This document shows positions 36,339 to 45,307 of a stretch of DNA of 64,000 nucleotides, piece after piece (position 1 is the stretch's first letter; the number at the start of each line of letters is the position of its first letter). The notes below the pieces were generated by a model. That model was not told the origin of the DNA and searched no databases. It was given only the letters and a program-made list of their open reading frames with translations. The stretch covers positions 1 to 64,000 of the forward strand of contig NZ_LFCT01000026.1 in assembly GCF_008692605.1 (NCBI RefSeq), written 5' to 3'. Source of the stretch: Sphingobium estronivorans (GTDB taxonomy: Bacteria; Pseudomonadota; Alphaproteobacteria; Sphingomonadales; Sphingomonadaceae). Both the position numbers and the translations under genes were made by a program.

Positions 36339-36408
36339 GCTCGGCATGACATTGAAAGTGGCGGGAAGGCCTCGCGCGGCGATATTAATATTAGACTAGT
36401 GTCAGAAA

Positions 36409-37743
36409 ATGGAACTTATGGGCGATATTCTTGACGATGGGGCATGGTCCTGGCTGCGCAGCGCCAAAGCCGGGTTTTGGTTCAATCCTGCTTTGCCGTG
36501 CGATGCGGCCGGCGATCCCATGGTCGATAGCGCTGTAGAGGAGGCTGAAGCGAGATTGCGGCGGTCGATCGGGCTTCTTGGCAAAGTTTTCCCTTCGGTA
36601 GTCAATACTGATAACCCTCTTCGTTCTGCGCTGCTGCCAGTCTCGCCTATGATGGAGAGGCTGGGTCAGTCCTCTGAATTTGCGGCGCGGTGTTGGGTAA
36701 AGGCCGACCATCGCCTTCCCATTGCTGGGTCGGTCAAGGCGCGTGGAGGATTTCACGAAGTCATCGCCTTTGCCGAACGTGTCGCACTGGCACATGGGCT
36801 GGTGGAAGCGAATGGAGACCTGTTGTCTCTCGTAAAGCCCGAGGTGAAAGAGCTGTTTTCCCGCTATTCGGTGGTCGTCGGCAGCACTGGTAATCTGGGC
36901 ATGGGCATCGGGCTTATTTCCGCAGCCTTGGGTTTCCGTGCGACCGTACATATGTCGCACGATGCCAAGGCTTGGAAAAAACAGCGGTTGCGCGACAATG
37001 GGGTGGAAGTCGTCGAACATGGCGGCGACTATGCCGAAGCCGTGGCAAAGGGGCGGACGGCGTCCGAGGCCGACGCCTTCTCGCATTTCGTGGATGACGA
37101 GCGGTCTCTGGATTTGTTCGTCGGTTACGCGGCTGCCGCTTCCGAACTCGCTGTCCAGCTGCGCGAGTGCGCAATTCCCGTGGACCATGACCAACCGTTG
37201 TTCGTTTATATACCGTGCGGCGTCGGCGGCGCGCCGGGCGGCATAGCCTATGGGCTGAAGCGCATCTTCGGTCAGCATGTCCACTGCATCTTCGCCGAAC
37301 CGGTGCAATCGCCTTGCATGCTTGTGCAGATGCTAAGCGGCATGGATCGCTGCGTCTCCGTCTATGATATCGGCCTCACCAATCGGACCGAGGCAGATGG
37401 TCTTGCCGTCGCGCAGGCATCGATGCTGGTCGCGCCGCTCATGGTCGAGCGGCTCGATGCCATCTACACGCTGACGGACGATCAACTGCTCAGCCTTCTT
37501 CTGGTCGACCACGAAACAATCGGCCTGGGTGTTGAGCCGTCGTCCGCATCTGCCTTTGCGGGACCGCTGATGCTCTCCACGGAGCCTGGCAAGGCCTATC
37601 TCGCCAAGCACGGCCTGACTGATCGCGTGGGCCAGGCGACCCACATCATGTGGACGACAGGGGGCTCCCTAATTCCGGCCACGGAACGGGCTGCCTTGCT
37701 CGAAAGGGCGATTCAGGTCGCACCCTTTACCACCGATTTCTGA
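36409..37743 (+). CDS. dsdA: D-serine ammonia-lyase (D-serine dehydratase)
   Basis: 444 residues, close to the 442 of E. coli DsdA. PLP-dependent fold type II features are clear: the Schiff-base Lys in AGSVKARGGFHEV (about residue 110), the phosphate loop VGSTGNLGMGIG, and later VYIPCGVGGAPGGIAYGLKR. It converts D-serine to pyruvate and ammonia in the cytoplasm, which both detoxifies D-serine and supplies carbon and nitrogen. It stands alone without a DsdX transporter or DsdC regulator. A perfect inverted repeat lies upstream and may bind a regulator encoded elsewhere. Confidence 0.93.
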   Translation: MELMGDILDDGAWSWLRSAKAGFWFNPALPCDAAGDPMVDSAVEEAEARLRRSIGLLGKVFPSVVNTDNPLRSALLPVSPMMERLGQSSEFAARCWVKADHRLPIAGSVKARGGFHEVIAFAERVALAHGLVEANGDLLSLVKPEVKELFSRYSVVVGSTGNLGMGIGLISAALGFRATVHMSHDAKAWKKQRLRDNGVEVVEHGGDYAEAVAKGRTASEADAFSHFVDDERSLDLFVGYAAAASELAVQLRECAIPVDHDQPLFVYIPCGVGGAPGGIAYGLKRIFGQHVHCIFAEPVQSPCMLVQMLSGMDRCVSVYDIGLTNRTEADGLAVAQASMLVAPLMVERLDAIYTLTDDQLLSLLLVDHETIGLGVEPSSASAFAGPLMLSTEPGKAYLAKHGLTDRVGQATHIMWTTGGSLIPATERAALLERAIQVAPFTTDF

Positions 37744-38041
37744 CCCATCGAGACGGGGGGCGGCGGCTGGCGCGCGCGGCTGTTATAGCGTTGAGCTGCT
37801 GTTCATCGACCTCACCATCTTGCAGCGCACAGAGCGGCCATCATGCTGCTGGGGAGAGGTTTCGCTGGTCTTGCCATCGTGCGAAAAGGGGGCGCTGCGG
37901 CTTGGACTGTTATCTGTCCTCCATGACCAGCGCCTCGGGATCGTTGATCGCGCAGGCCGGGGCCGGGCTGCGGGTCCGCGATCTCGCGCAGTCTCAGCGT
38001 TTCCGGCCGCGCGGCGCGATCGACAGCAGTGCGCGCATTTA

Positions 38042-38080
38042 TACCAAGGCGCGATGAGTTTGCCTCATCGGACCTTGGTA
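38042..38080. repeat. Long intergenic palindrome (REP-like candidate)
   Basis: TACCAAGG (38042-38049) pairs with CCTTGGTA (38073-38080), and inside it GATGAG (38053-38058) pairs with CTCATC (38064-38069) around a TTTGC loop. A three-by-three internal loop separates the stems. The 37744-38142 stretch holds no gene that I can support, and this hairpin is its one clear structure. It may be a dispersed palindromic repeat or a terminator for the converging dsdA and thiolase genes. Confidence 0.5.
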
Positions 38081-38142
38081 AAGCCCGCGCGGCGCCTGAG
38101 CGAAACCCACTTGTGATCGGTCGAAGACCGAGCGCGATGGTA

Positions 38143-39315
38143 TTACAGCACCTCGAACAGGCCGGCCGCGCCCATGCCGCCGCCCACGCACATCGTCACC
38201 ACGACATAGCGGGCGCCGCGCTTCTTGCCCTCGATCAGCGCGTGGCCAACCATGCGCGCGCCGGACATGCCATAGGGATGGCCGATGGAGATCGCGCCGC
38301 CATTCACGTTCAGACGTTCGTCGGGAATGTTCAGCACCTCCTGACAGTGCAGTACCTGCACGGCGAAGGCCTCGTTCAGTTCCCAAAGGCCGATATCGTC
38401 CACGCTCAGGCCGAAACGGTTCAACAGCTTGGGCACCGCGAAGATCGGGCCGATCCCCATTTCGTCCGGCTTGGTTCCGGCGACGGCCATGCCGACATAG
38501 CGGCCAAGCGGCGCCAGACCGCGCTTTTCCGCCAGGCTGGCCTCCATCACGACGCAGGCCGACGCGCCGTCGGACAGCTGCGAGGCGTTGCCCGCGGTAA
38601 TGACGCCGCCTTCGACCACGGCCTTGAGCGACGCCAGCCCTTCTGCCGTCGTTTCGGGACGATTGCCCTCATCTTTGGTCAGGGTGATTTCCCGGAACGA
38701 CACTTCGCCGCTGGCCTTGTCGGTCACGGACATGTTGGCGGTGACGGGAATGATTTCCTGGTCGAAGGCGCCGGCCTGCTGGGCCTGCGCGGTCAGTTGC
38801 TGCGAGCGCAGGCCATAGGCGTCCTGCCGCTCGCGCGATATGCCGTAGCGCTTGGCAACGACTTCGGCGGTCTGCAACATGGGCATGTAGATGTCGGGAA
38901 CCATGGCCAGCAGTTCGGGGTCCGGCTCCACGCGCAGCTGCGGCGTCTGGACCAGCGAGATGGATTCGACTCCGCCGGCCACGACCACGTCCATCCGGTC
39001 GACGATCACCTGCTTGGCAGCGGTGGCGATGGTCATCAGGCCGGAAGCACATTGGCGGTCGATCGTCATGCCGGCGACGCTGTCGGGCAGGCCCGCGCGC
39101 AGGGCGGCGGTGCGGCCGACGGTCTGCTGCACGCCCTGCGGCAGCGAGCAGCCCAGGATCAGGTCGTCAATCTCGCTGGGATCGATGCCGGACCGTTCCA
39201 CCGCAGCGCGAATGGCGTGGGCGGCAAGCGTGGGCGAGGGCGTGGCGTTGAAGGCGCCCTTATAGGCTCGGCCAATGGGGGTGCGGGCGGTAGATACGAT
39301 GACGGCATCGCGCAT
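38143..39315 (-). CDS. Acetyl-CoA acetyltransferase (thiolase)
   Basis: 390 residues with the thiolase landmarks: the nucleophilic Cys in [14 protein letters not shown], the [18 protein letters not shown] stretch with the catalytic His, and the second Cys in [13 protein letters not shown]. It cleaves 3-ketoacyl-CoA to release acetyl-CoA or another short acyl-CoA, the last step of a beta-oxidation-like round. It is the last gene of the leftward operon that begins with two SDR genes and two acyl-CoA dehydrogenases. The 100 bases between it and the dehydrogenase contain a short in-frame relic. Confidence 0.92.
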   Translation of the reverse strand: MRDAVIVSTARTPIGRAYKGAFNATPSPTLAAHAIRAAVERSGIDPSEIDDLILGCSLPQGVQQTVGRTAALRAGLPDSVAGMTIDRQCASGLMTIATAAKQVIVDRMDVVVAGGVESISLVQTPQLRVEPDPELLAMVPDIYMPMLQTAEVVAKRYGISRERQDAYGLRSQQLTAQAQQAGAFDQEIIPVTANMSVTDKASGEVSFREITLTKDEGNRPETTAEGLASLKAVVEGGVITAGNASQLSDGASACVVMEASLAEKRGLAPLGRYVGMAVAGTKPDEMGIGPIFAVPKLLNRFGLSVDDIGLWELNEAFAVQVLHCQEVLNIPDERLNVNGGAISIGHPYGMSGARMVGHALIEGKKRGARYVVVTMCVGGGMGAAGLFEVL

Positions 39316-39415
39316 GATTGTTTCTCCTGAATAGGGGTCAGATGGTGAAGCGGGTCAGCATTTGGCGGCCAGTTCCTCTATCTTCCGAAGCATGAAGGCG
39401 CCCCCGAGCCCGCGG

Positions 39416-40531
39416 TCATGCCGCACGTCCGATCGCGCTGTACCGCGCCAGATGATGGTCTTCATCGCCCAGCTGGTGGCCGATCATGGTCAAGCGCTTG
39501 GCATAATGGGACAGCGGCAGTTCCTCTGTCATGCCGATACCGCCATGCATCTGGATCGCCTCTTCCGCCACCAGCGTGCCGACGCGGCCGATGGTATATT
39601 TTGCAGCCGACACGGCCCGTTCGCGCCGGTCGCGATCGCCGCCCAGCGCATCGGCGGCGTTGATCGCGGCGGACCGGGCCTGTTCGATTTCCAGCGCGAC
39701 CGTGGCCATGCGATGCTGAAGCGCCTGGAACTTGCCGATGGCGACGCCGAACTGCTTGCGGGTGCGCAGATAGTCGAGCGTGGCGTCCCTGATCACGTCC
39801 ATCACGCCCACCGCTTCCCAGCACAGGGCGACGATGCCGGCGGCAACGGCTTCCTCTATGGCGGGATAGGCTTCGCCCTGCCCGCCGACCAGGCTGGCGG
39901 GCGTCTGGTCCAGCCACAGATCGCCGCCGCGACCGCCGTCGACCATGGGGTAGTCCTGCACGCGCGCCTGGGCGCTGCCGCCGTCGAGGCGGAACAGCGA
40001 CACGGCCGCGTCCGCTTCGCCATCACGCTGCGCATGGGCCGACACGATCAGCTCGTCCGCCGATGCCAGCTGCGGCACCACCGCCTTGCCGCCTTTCAGC
40101 AGCCAGCGGTCGCCCGACGGCGACGCCGTGGTTGCGATGTCGGCCAGATCATAGGGATTATGGGCTTCGGAATGGGCAAAGGCGACGACGCGCTCGCCCG
40201 CGATGACCTGTTCGACCAGTGCGGTTTCGCCCATCGCGGCGAGCAGGCGGCCGGCCATCAGCGTGGACAGGAAGGGTTCCACCACCAGCGCGCGGCCCAG
40301 CTGTTCGAACACCACGGCGATGTCGAAGCCCGTGCCGCCATAGCCGCCGACCCTTTCGTCGAACAGCGCGCCGATGACGCCCAGTTCGGCCAGTTCATTC
40401 CACTTGTCGCGCGACCAGCCGGCGTCGGACGCGCTGATGCCGTTGCGCACGTCGATCGGATATTGTTGTTGCAGATAGCGGCCAAGGCTGTCGGCCAGCA
40501 TCTGCCTGTCTTCGCTATGTTGAAAATCCAT
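39416..40531 (-). CDS. Acyl-CoA dehydrogenase (smaller partner)
   Basis: 371 residues. The N-terminus (MDFQHSEDRQMLADSLGRYL) and a C-terminal helical domain with RTRKQFGVAIGKFQALQHRM, IQMHGGIGMTEELPLSHY fit the family, but the middle domain lacks a clear T-E-P-x-A-G loop. In actinobacterial steroid and other cyclic-acid pathways, such proteins pair with a second dehydrogenase gene to form an alpha2beta2 enzyme. The adjacent gene, three bases away, encodes the other probable half. Together they would introduce a double bond into an acyl-CoA with a bulky side chain; the substrate is not known. Confidence 0.86.
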   Translation of the reverse strand: MDFQHSEDRQMLADSLGRYLQQQYPIDVRNGISASDAGWSRDKWNELAELGVIGALFDERVGGYGGTGFDIAVVFEQLGRALVVEPFLSTLMAGRLLAAMGETALVEQVIAGERVVAFAHSEAHNPYDLADIATTASPSGDRWLLKGGKAVVPQLASADELIVSAHAQRDGEADAAVSLFRLDGGSAQARVQDYPMVDGGRGGDLWLDQTPASLVGGQGEAYPAIEEAVAAGIVALCWEAVGVMDVIRDATLDYLRTRKQFGVAIGKFQALQHRMATVALEIEQARSAAINAADALGGDRDRRERAVSAAKYTIGRVGTLVAEEAIQMHGGIGMTEELPLSHYAKRLTMIGHQLGDEDHHLARYSAIGRAA

Positions 40532-40534
40532 GGA

Positions 40535-41731
40535 TCAAAGCTCCAGAATGGCTTTGGTAATGATTTCGCGCTGGACCTCGTTGGACCCGCCGAAGATCGA
40601 GAGCTTGCGGTTGTTGAAATATTCCACCGCGATCGGCGCCGCATAATCGGGACCGACAGGCTCGCCCTTGAACCCTTCGTCCAGCGCCTCGCTCACGAAG
40701 GGCTGGGCATAGGGGCCGAGGGCACGGCGCGCGAGGTTGGTGATTTCCTGCCGAATCTCGGTTCCCCGGATCTTGAGCATGGAGCTTTCCGCCACTGGCG
40801 CCGTGCCTTCGCCTGCTGCCGCCAGCACGCGAAGATTGGTCGTGCGCATATTGTCGAGGTCGATTTCCAGCCGGGCCATGCGCGCGGCGAACAACGGATC
40901 GTCCGCCAGTCGCCTGCCGCCCCGCTGCTGGGTTTCAACGATATGTCGCAGATGGGCGAAGGCCGCGACCGACTTGCCGACATCGGCAATATTGCTGCGC
41001 TCATAAGTCAGCAGATATTTGGCGTAGGTCCAGCCCTTATTCTCCTCACCGACCAGATTTTCGACCGGCACGCGCACGTCGGTGAAGAAGACTTCGTTCA
41101 CTTCATGCTCGCCATCCAGCAGGGTGATCGGGCGAACCTCCACGCCGGGGGTGTTCATGTCGACCAGCAGGAAGGAAATGCCCTCCTGCTTCTTGCCCTC
41201 GCTGGACGTGCGGACAAGGCAGAAGATCATGTTGGCGTGCTGGCCCAGCGTGGTCCAGGTCTTCTGCCCATTGACGACATAATGGTCGCCATCGCGAACC
41301 GCCGCGCATTTCAGGCTGGCAAGGTCAGACCCGGCGCCCGGTTCGGAATAGCCCTGGCACCACCAGTCGGACCCGTCCAGAATGCGCGGCAGCCAGTATT
41401 TCTTCTGCTCTTCCGATCCATATTTGATCAACACCGGGCCCAGCATCGATACGCCGAAAGGGATGATGGACGGGGCATGCGCGGCGGCGGCCTCTATCTC
41501 GAAAATATGGCGCTGGGGGATGGTCCAGCCCGGCCCGCCATGTTCGACGGGCCAGTGGTTGGCGTACCAGCGGCGCTCGTTCAGCAGGCTGTGCCATTCC
41601 TCATGGTCGGCCTTGGTCAGCCGCTTGCCCGTGCGCACCTTCTCGGAGATGCGGGCGGGCAGCTTTTCCTTCAGGAAGCCGCGCACTTCCTCGCGAAAGG
41701 CTTCCTCTTCCGGGGTAAAGGTCAAAATCAT
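40535..41731 (-). CDS. Acyl-CoA dehydrogenase (larger partner)
   Basis: 398 residues with all three acyl-CoA dehydrogenase domains: WCQGYSEPGAGSDLASLKCA for FAD and substrate, VNGQKTWTTLGQHA in the beta-domain, and a C-terminal helical domain ending FGGSNEVQREIITKAIL. The S-E-P-G-A-G-S-D loop and the IFGGSNEVQ end are typical of members acting on cyclic or branched substrates. It is probably the FAD-binding partner of the gene that follows. It belongs to the operon running from 43434 to 38143. Confidence 0.9.
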   Translation of the reverse strand: MILTFTPEEEAFREEVRGFLKEKLPARISEKVRTGKRLTKADHEEWHSLLNERRWYANHWPVEHGGPGWTIPQRHIFEIEAAAAHAPSIIPFGVSMLGPVLIKYGSEEQKKYWLPRILDGSDWWCQGYSEPGAGSDLASLKCAAVRDGDHYVVNGQKTWTTLGQHANMIFCLVRTSSEGKKQEGISFLLVDMNTPGVEVRPITLLDGEHEVNEVFFTDVRVPVENLVGEENKGWTYAKYLLTYERSNIADVGKSVAAFAHLRHIVETQQRGGRRLADDPLFAARMARLEIDLDNMRTTNLRVLAAAGEGTAPVAESSMLKIRGTEIRQEITNLARRALGPYAQPFVSEALDEGFKGEPVGPDYAAPIAVEYFNNRKLSIFGGSNEVQREIITKAILEL

Positions 41732-41749
41732 GGCATTGCCCTCCCTGTC

Positions 41750-41851
41750 TCAGCGATCCCGCCGGTCGATCCCGCCCATTTTCGCGCCGGCTTCGGCGGT
41801 GATGGCCTGTGCGATTGCAAAGACGTCGTCGTGCTGAATGGTCTCGATCAT
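41750..41851 (-). CDS. Possible 33-residue ORF or relic within the dehydrogenase operon
   Basis: A short open frame starts with an ATG at 41851 and encodes a charged, helix-prone peptide (MIETIQHDDVFAIAQAITAE, then AGAKMGGIDRRDR). It fills most of the gap between the SDR and acyl-CoA dehydrogenase genes. I do not recognise a domain. It could be the end of a lost gene or a small peptide; there is no strong ribosome site. Confidence 0.3.
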   Translation of the reverse strand: MIETIQHDDVFAIAQAITAEAGAKMGGIDRRDR

Positions 41852-41863
41852 GATTATCTCGTC

Positions 41864-42661
41864 TCAGATGGTCGTCTCACCCAGTTTCCTGGGCTTGGCG
41901 AAAGGATGGGATGTGGACAATCCGCCATCGACCACCAGTGCGTGGCCGTTGACATAGCTTGCCTCGTCAGAGGCCAGGAACAATATGGCCTGCGCGATTT
42001 CGGCGGGTTCGCCGCCGCGGCCGAGCGGATTGAGCTGGCCGATCGATTCCCCGCGTCCCTTCGCGCGCGCCTGATCATAGATTGGCTGGGTCATGCCGGT
42101 TTCGATCAGGCCGGGGCAGACCGCGTTGACGCGAATGCCCGACCCGCCCAGTTGCTGGGCGGATGTCTGGACCAGATTGATCACGCCGGCCTTGGACGCG
42201 GAATAGGCGGGCCCGCCCGCCCCGGCACGCAGCGCCGCGACCGACGCGGTGCACACGATGGCGCCGCCACGACCACTGTCGATCATCGCCCGCGCGCCAT
42301 GCTTGATCGCCAGGAAGGGGCCGATCAGGTTGACCCGCAACAGATTGGCCCAATCCTGGGCGGTCTGTTCGAACAGGCCGCCAAAGCCCCCCAATATGCC
42401 GGCATTCGCGCATATGATGTCGATGCCGCCATGGCGTTCGGTCGCCGCCGCGATCATCGCGATGACGTCGGCGTCGCTGCCGGCATCGCCCTGCATGGCC
42501 GTGATATTGTCGTGACCGGCGGCGGTCTGTTCGACCGTATCGGTCAGATCCACCGCCAGGACGCGGGCGCCCTCTTCGGCGAAGAGCTGTGCGGTCGCCC
42601 GGCCGATGCCCGATCCGGCACCGGTGACGAGCACGCTCTTGCCGACGAAGCGTCCGCTCAC
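41864..42661 (-). CDS. Short-chain dehydrogenase/reductase (second of pair)
   Basis: 265 residues from a GTG at 42661 that overlaps the stop of the previous SDR by four bases. TGAGSGIG near residue 12 is the cofactor motif, NAG appears in CANAGILGG, and the catalytic Ser and Tyr-Lys are seen in VCTASVAAL and YSASK. It probably oxidises a 3-hydroxyacyl-CoA or another secondary alcohol with NAD. The longer open frame upstream of 42661 is only the antisense-like extension through its neighbour. It is co-transcribed with the downstream dehydrogenases and thiolase. Confidence 0.88.
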   Translation of the reverse strand: MSGRFVGKSVLVTGAGSGIGRATAQLFAEEGARVLAVDLTDTVEQTAAGHDNITAMQGDAGSDADVIAMIAAATERHGGIDIICANAGILGGFGGLFEQTAQDWANLLRVNLIGPFLAIKHGARAMIDSGRGGAIVCTASVAALRAGAGGPAYSASKAGVINLVQTSAQQLGGSGIRVNAVCPGLIETGMTQPIYDQARAKGRGESIGQLNPLGRGGEPAEIAQAILFLASDEASYVNGHALVVDGGLSTSHPFAKPRKLGETTI

Positions 42662-43434
42662 AGCGGACCGCCGACGGTGGCGCCGCCATCGACGACGATG
42701 GCCTGACCGGTGATATAAGCGCCCGCGCGCGAAGCCAGGAACACGGCCGTGCCGGCGATTTCGGCCGGCTCGCCGATGCGGCCCAGCGGGGTCACCCGCT
42801 TGAGTTCCGCCTCTGCCTTCGGGTCTTCCCACAGGGTGCGGGCGAAGTCGGTGCGGACCACGCCGGGCGCGATGGCGTTGACGCGGATATTGTGCGGCCC
42901 GAATTCCAGCGCCAGGTTGCGGACCAGCTGCAAGTCGGCCGCCTTGGAGACGTTATAGGCGCCGATCACGGTCGAACCCACCAGGGCCCCGATGGACGAA
43001 ACGATGATGATCGCGCCATCGCGGCGTTCGATCATTTCGGGCGATGCCATGGAGATGAGCCAGTGGTTCGCCAGCACGTTATTGTCGAAGATCTTGCGGA
43101 ACTGTTCGTCGGTAATGCCCGCCATCGGGCCATAATAGGGGTTAGACGCGGCGTTGCAGACCAGAATGTCGATCTTGCCGAAACGCTTGCGCGTTTCATC
43201 CACCATGGACTGGAGCGCGGCCTTGTCGGAAATGCTGGCGGCGATGGCGATGGCCCGTTCCTCGCCATATTTTTCGTTGATGGCGTTGGCCACGTCCTCG
43301 CAGGCAGCTTGCTTGCGGCTGGAGATGACGACGCGGGCGCCGGCGGCGGCATAGCTTTCCGCGATGGCACGGCCGATGCCGCGCGACGAACCGGTGACGA
43401 TGGCGACCTTGCCGGTCAGATCGAACAGTTCCAT
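42658..43434 (-). CDS. Short-chain dehydrogenase/reductase (first of pair)
   Basis: 258 residues of the classical SDR type. TGSSRGIG at residues 15-22 binds NAD(P). A variant of the NNAG motif reads CNAAS, and the catalytic residues are in IIVSSIGAL and YNVSKAA. The end, [12 protein letters not shown], is standard. It is the first full gene of a leftward operon of beta-oxidation type and is divergent from a tandem-TetR gene. An ACAD-like relic lies 24 bases upstream of its ATG. Confidence 0.88.
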   Translation of the reverse strand: MELFDLTGKVAIVTGSSRGIGRAIAESYAAAGARVVISSRKQAACEDVANAINEKYGEERAIAIAASISDKAALQSMVDETRKRFGKIDILVCNAASNPYYGPMAGITDEQFRKIFDNNVLANHWLISMASPEMIERRDGAIIIVSSIGALVGSTVIGAYNVSKAADLQLVRNLALEFGPHNIRVNAIAPGVVRTDFARTLWEDPKAEAELKRVTPLGRIGEPAEIAGTAVFLASRAGAYITGQAIVVDGGATVGGPL

Positions 43435-43458
43435 GCTAATCCTCTGCTGAGCTATTGC

Positions 43459-43572
43459 TTATTCGCCGGCGCCGTCCTGCGCCCTGGACCCGACTTCCGA
43501 TTCCCCGAAGTCCCGAATGCGATCCTGAACCTGTCGTTCACGTGAGGTGACGCTGAAATCCATCGAGTCCAT
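43459..43572 (-). pseudogene. N-terminal relic of an acyl-CoA dehydrogenase
   Basis: A 37-codon frame encodes MDFSVTSRERQVQDRIRDF followed by GESEVGSRAQDGAGE and a stop. This matches the first helix of acyl-CoA dehydrogenases, including the usual M-D-F-S start. Nothing of the rest of the protein follows; the first SDR gene starts 24 bases later. It probably marks a deletion inside the operon. If still translated it would act as a short leader. Confidence 0.5.
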
Positions 43573-43664
43573 TCCATCTGGCTATCTCTTGCCTTGTTGG
43601 CATACTCGGTTTTCGAAATCCAGACTCAAAATTCGATTATACGAGAGTATGACGCATATATTTT

Positions 43665-43681
43665 ATAATATTACGTATTAT
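43665..43681. promoter_or_regulatory. AT-rich palindrome in the divergent promoter region
   Basis: ATAATA (43665-43670) and TATTAT (43676-43681) form a perfect inverted repeat with a five-base spacer. It lies in a markedly AT-rich stretch (43620-43690) between the SDR operon and the tandem-TetR gene. It is a candidate operator or promoter element. Confidence 0.35.
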
Positions 43682-43803
43682 CAATAGATTAATGTGGCGT
43701 GACTCGATGTTCGACGGCAAACCCGTTTTACTAAAAATGGAAAAATGGCGTGCGCTTGGCGAGTTTTGCTCGACAGTGCTGAACAAGCAGGTCAAGGAAG
43801 GAT

Positions 43804-45042
43804 ATGTCTTCCTTGGGGTCATCGCCCACCAGCCTGCATTCGATCGGCAATCGATCCGTCCGGTTCGAGCGTCAAAGGGCCAGAATTCTCGACGCAGCGA
43901 CGTTGCTGCTCAATCGGCATGGCGTGGCAGGTATGCGGCTGGCGGATGTCGCACAGGCGCTCGATCTCAAAACCAGCTCAGTGACCTATTATTTCCGGTA
44001 CAAGGAAGATCTGGCAGCGGCAGTGTTCGAGGAAAGCATTGCCGAGTTGGACCGCATGGCGATGGCGGCGGCGTGCGCCGACAATCCCAGGGAACGGGTC
44101 GCGCAATTTCTGAAACTTCATTTTGATCATTATATCTCAGCCTTTCGCGGCGAGGTCCGGCCAATCGCTATCCTGTCGGAAATTCGCGCCCTTGACGATC
44201 CGGTGAGGTCGCTTCTCTTCGCCCGATTTCAGGCATTGTTTCGCACTGTGCGGGCTTTTTTCGGACCGGTCGATGACGAAGTTCGCAAATCCATCCTGAC
44301 CGCCAGAACCCAGACGCTGATCGAGGCAATCTTCTGGTCGGACGTGTGGATGCGTCAATATGCCTTGTCCGACCTCGATAATGTCCGTCAGCGTCTATTC
44401 GACCTGTTGGACGGAGGCATTGCTGCGCGTCCGCAGAACAAGGCAGCTCGAATCTTTGACATAATGGTGGAGCCGCCCACAGATGGTCGCCCGCCTTTCC
44501 TGAAGTCTGCGATTAAATTGATCAACGACATGGGCTATAAAGGGGCGTCGATCGATCGGATTGCCGGGGACATCAATCTGACAAAGGGCAGTTTCTACCA
44601 TCATCTCGAGGCGAAGGACGATCTGATCCTCGAATGTTTCAGGGACAGCTATCGGAGGCTTGGTTATCTACGGCAAGCGGCGCAAGAGACCTGCGAGTCC
44701 AGGTGGGATGTCTTGCGGTCCATCGTCGCATCGGCGGTCGCGTTGCAGTTCGAAGGCCATGACCCGCTGCTGCGTACCACGGCGTTGCAGGCTTTGCCGC
44801 TAACGATGCGCGCCGGAATGCGGGAGCTTTCGAATCGTACGGCGATGTTTCTGTCCGGGCTGGTCGTGGATGCCATGCGCGAAGGTCATGTGCGTGTGAT
44901 CGATCCTTATCTGGCGGGACACCTGATCATGTCGACGATCAATTCGGCGAATGAATTGCGAAGCTGGGCGTCGCGGCTTGATCGATCCGAAGCCGTCACT
45001 CGCTATGCTTCCGTCATCGAAATTGGCATCTTTGACGATTAG
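43804..45042 (+). CDS. Tandem TetR-family transcriptional regulator
   Basis: 412 residues with two TetR DNA-binding domains. The first has RQRARILDAATLLLNRHGVA and ALDLKTSSVTYYFRYKEDLA. The second begins near residue 235 with IKLINDMGYKGASIDRIAGD and INLTKGSFYHHLEAKDDLIL. Each is followed by a helical effector region. AAGGAAGG stands directly before the ATG. It is divergent from the acyl-CoA degradation operon and directly upstream of a TonB-dependent receptor on the same strand, so it could control either or both, perhaps in response to an acyl-CoA. It resembles in architecture, but not closely in sequence, the regulator at 3091-4404. Confidence 0.86.
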   Translation: MSSLGSSPTSLHSIGNRSVRFERQRARILDAATLLLNRHGVAGMRLADVAQALDLKTSSVTYYFRYKEDLAAAVFEESIAELDRMAMAAACADNPRERVAQFLKLHFDHYISAFRGEVRPIAILSEIRALDDPVRSLLFARFQALFRTVRAFFGPVDDEVRKSILTARTQTLIEAIFWSDVWMRQYALSDLDNVRQRLFDLLDGGIAARPQNKAARIFDIMVEPPTDGRPPFLKSAIKLINDMGYKGASIDRIAGDINLTKGSFYHHLEAKDDLILECFRDSYRRLGYLRQAAQETCESRWDVLRSIVASAVALQFEGHDPLLRTTALQALPLTMRAGMRELSNRTAMFLSGLVVDAMREGHVRVIDPYLAGHLIMSTINSANELRSWASRLDRSEAVTRYASVIEIGIFDD

Positions 45043-45307
45043 GCGGAAGGCATGGTTATTGGCGTGAAGGACGCGCCCCTGAAGAAGTCGCAGGACCCCG
45101 GCCCGCGACGGACCGGCCCCTGACCGGATCACTGCTGGTATGTCCACTAATGACTGCGTTCGCAAAGAGCCGTTCATCCACCTTAATGTGATATAATAGT
45201 AACAATGCAGCTATTTGTGCAGGCTGTGGGAAATTAGATCGCCGATGTATGTTACATCCCCAGAAAGCGTTGAGGGGATGCTTTCTGCAAGGGATGAGGG
45301 GTATAAC

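Noticed and set aside
36158..36352. A 64-codon minus-strand frame before dsdA.
   Set aside because: No ribosome site or recognisable pattern; it overlaps the likely promoter of dsdA.
39362..42706. An 1114-codon plus-strand open frame across the dehydrogenase operon.
   Set aside because: It spans several convincing minus-strand genes and is composed of Arg/His/Gly-rich shadow sequence.
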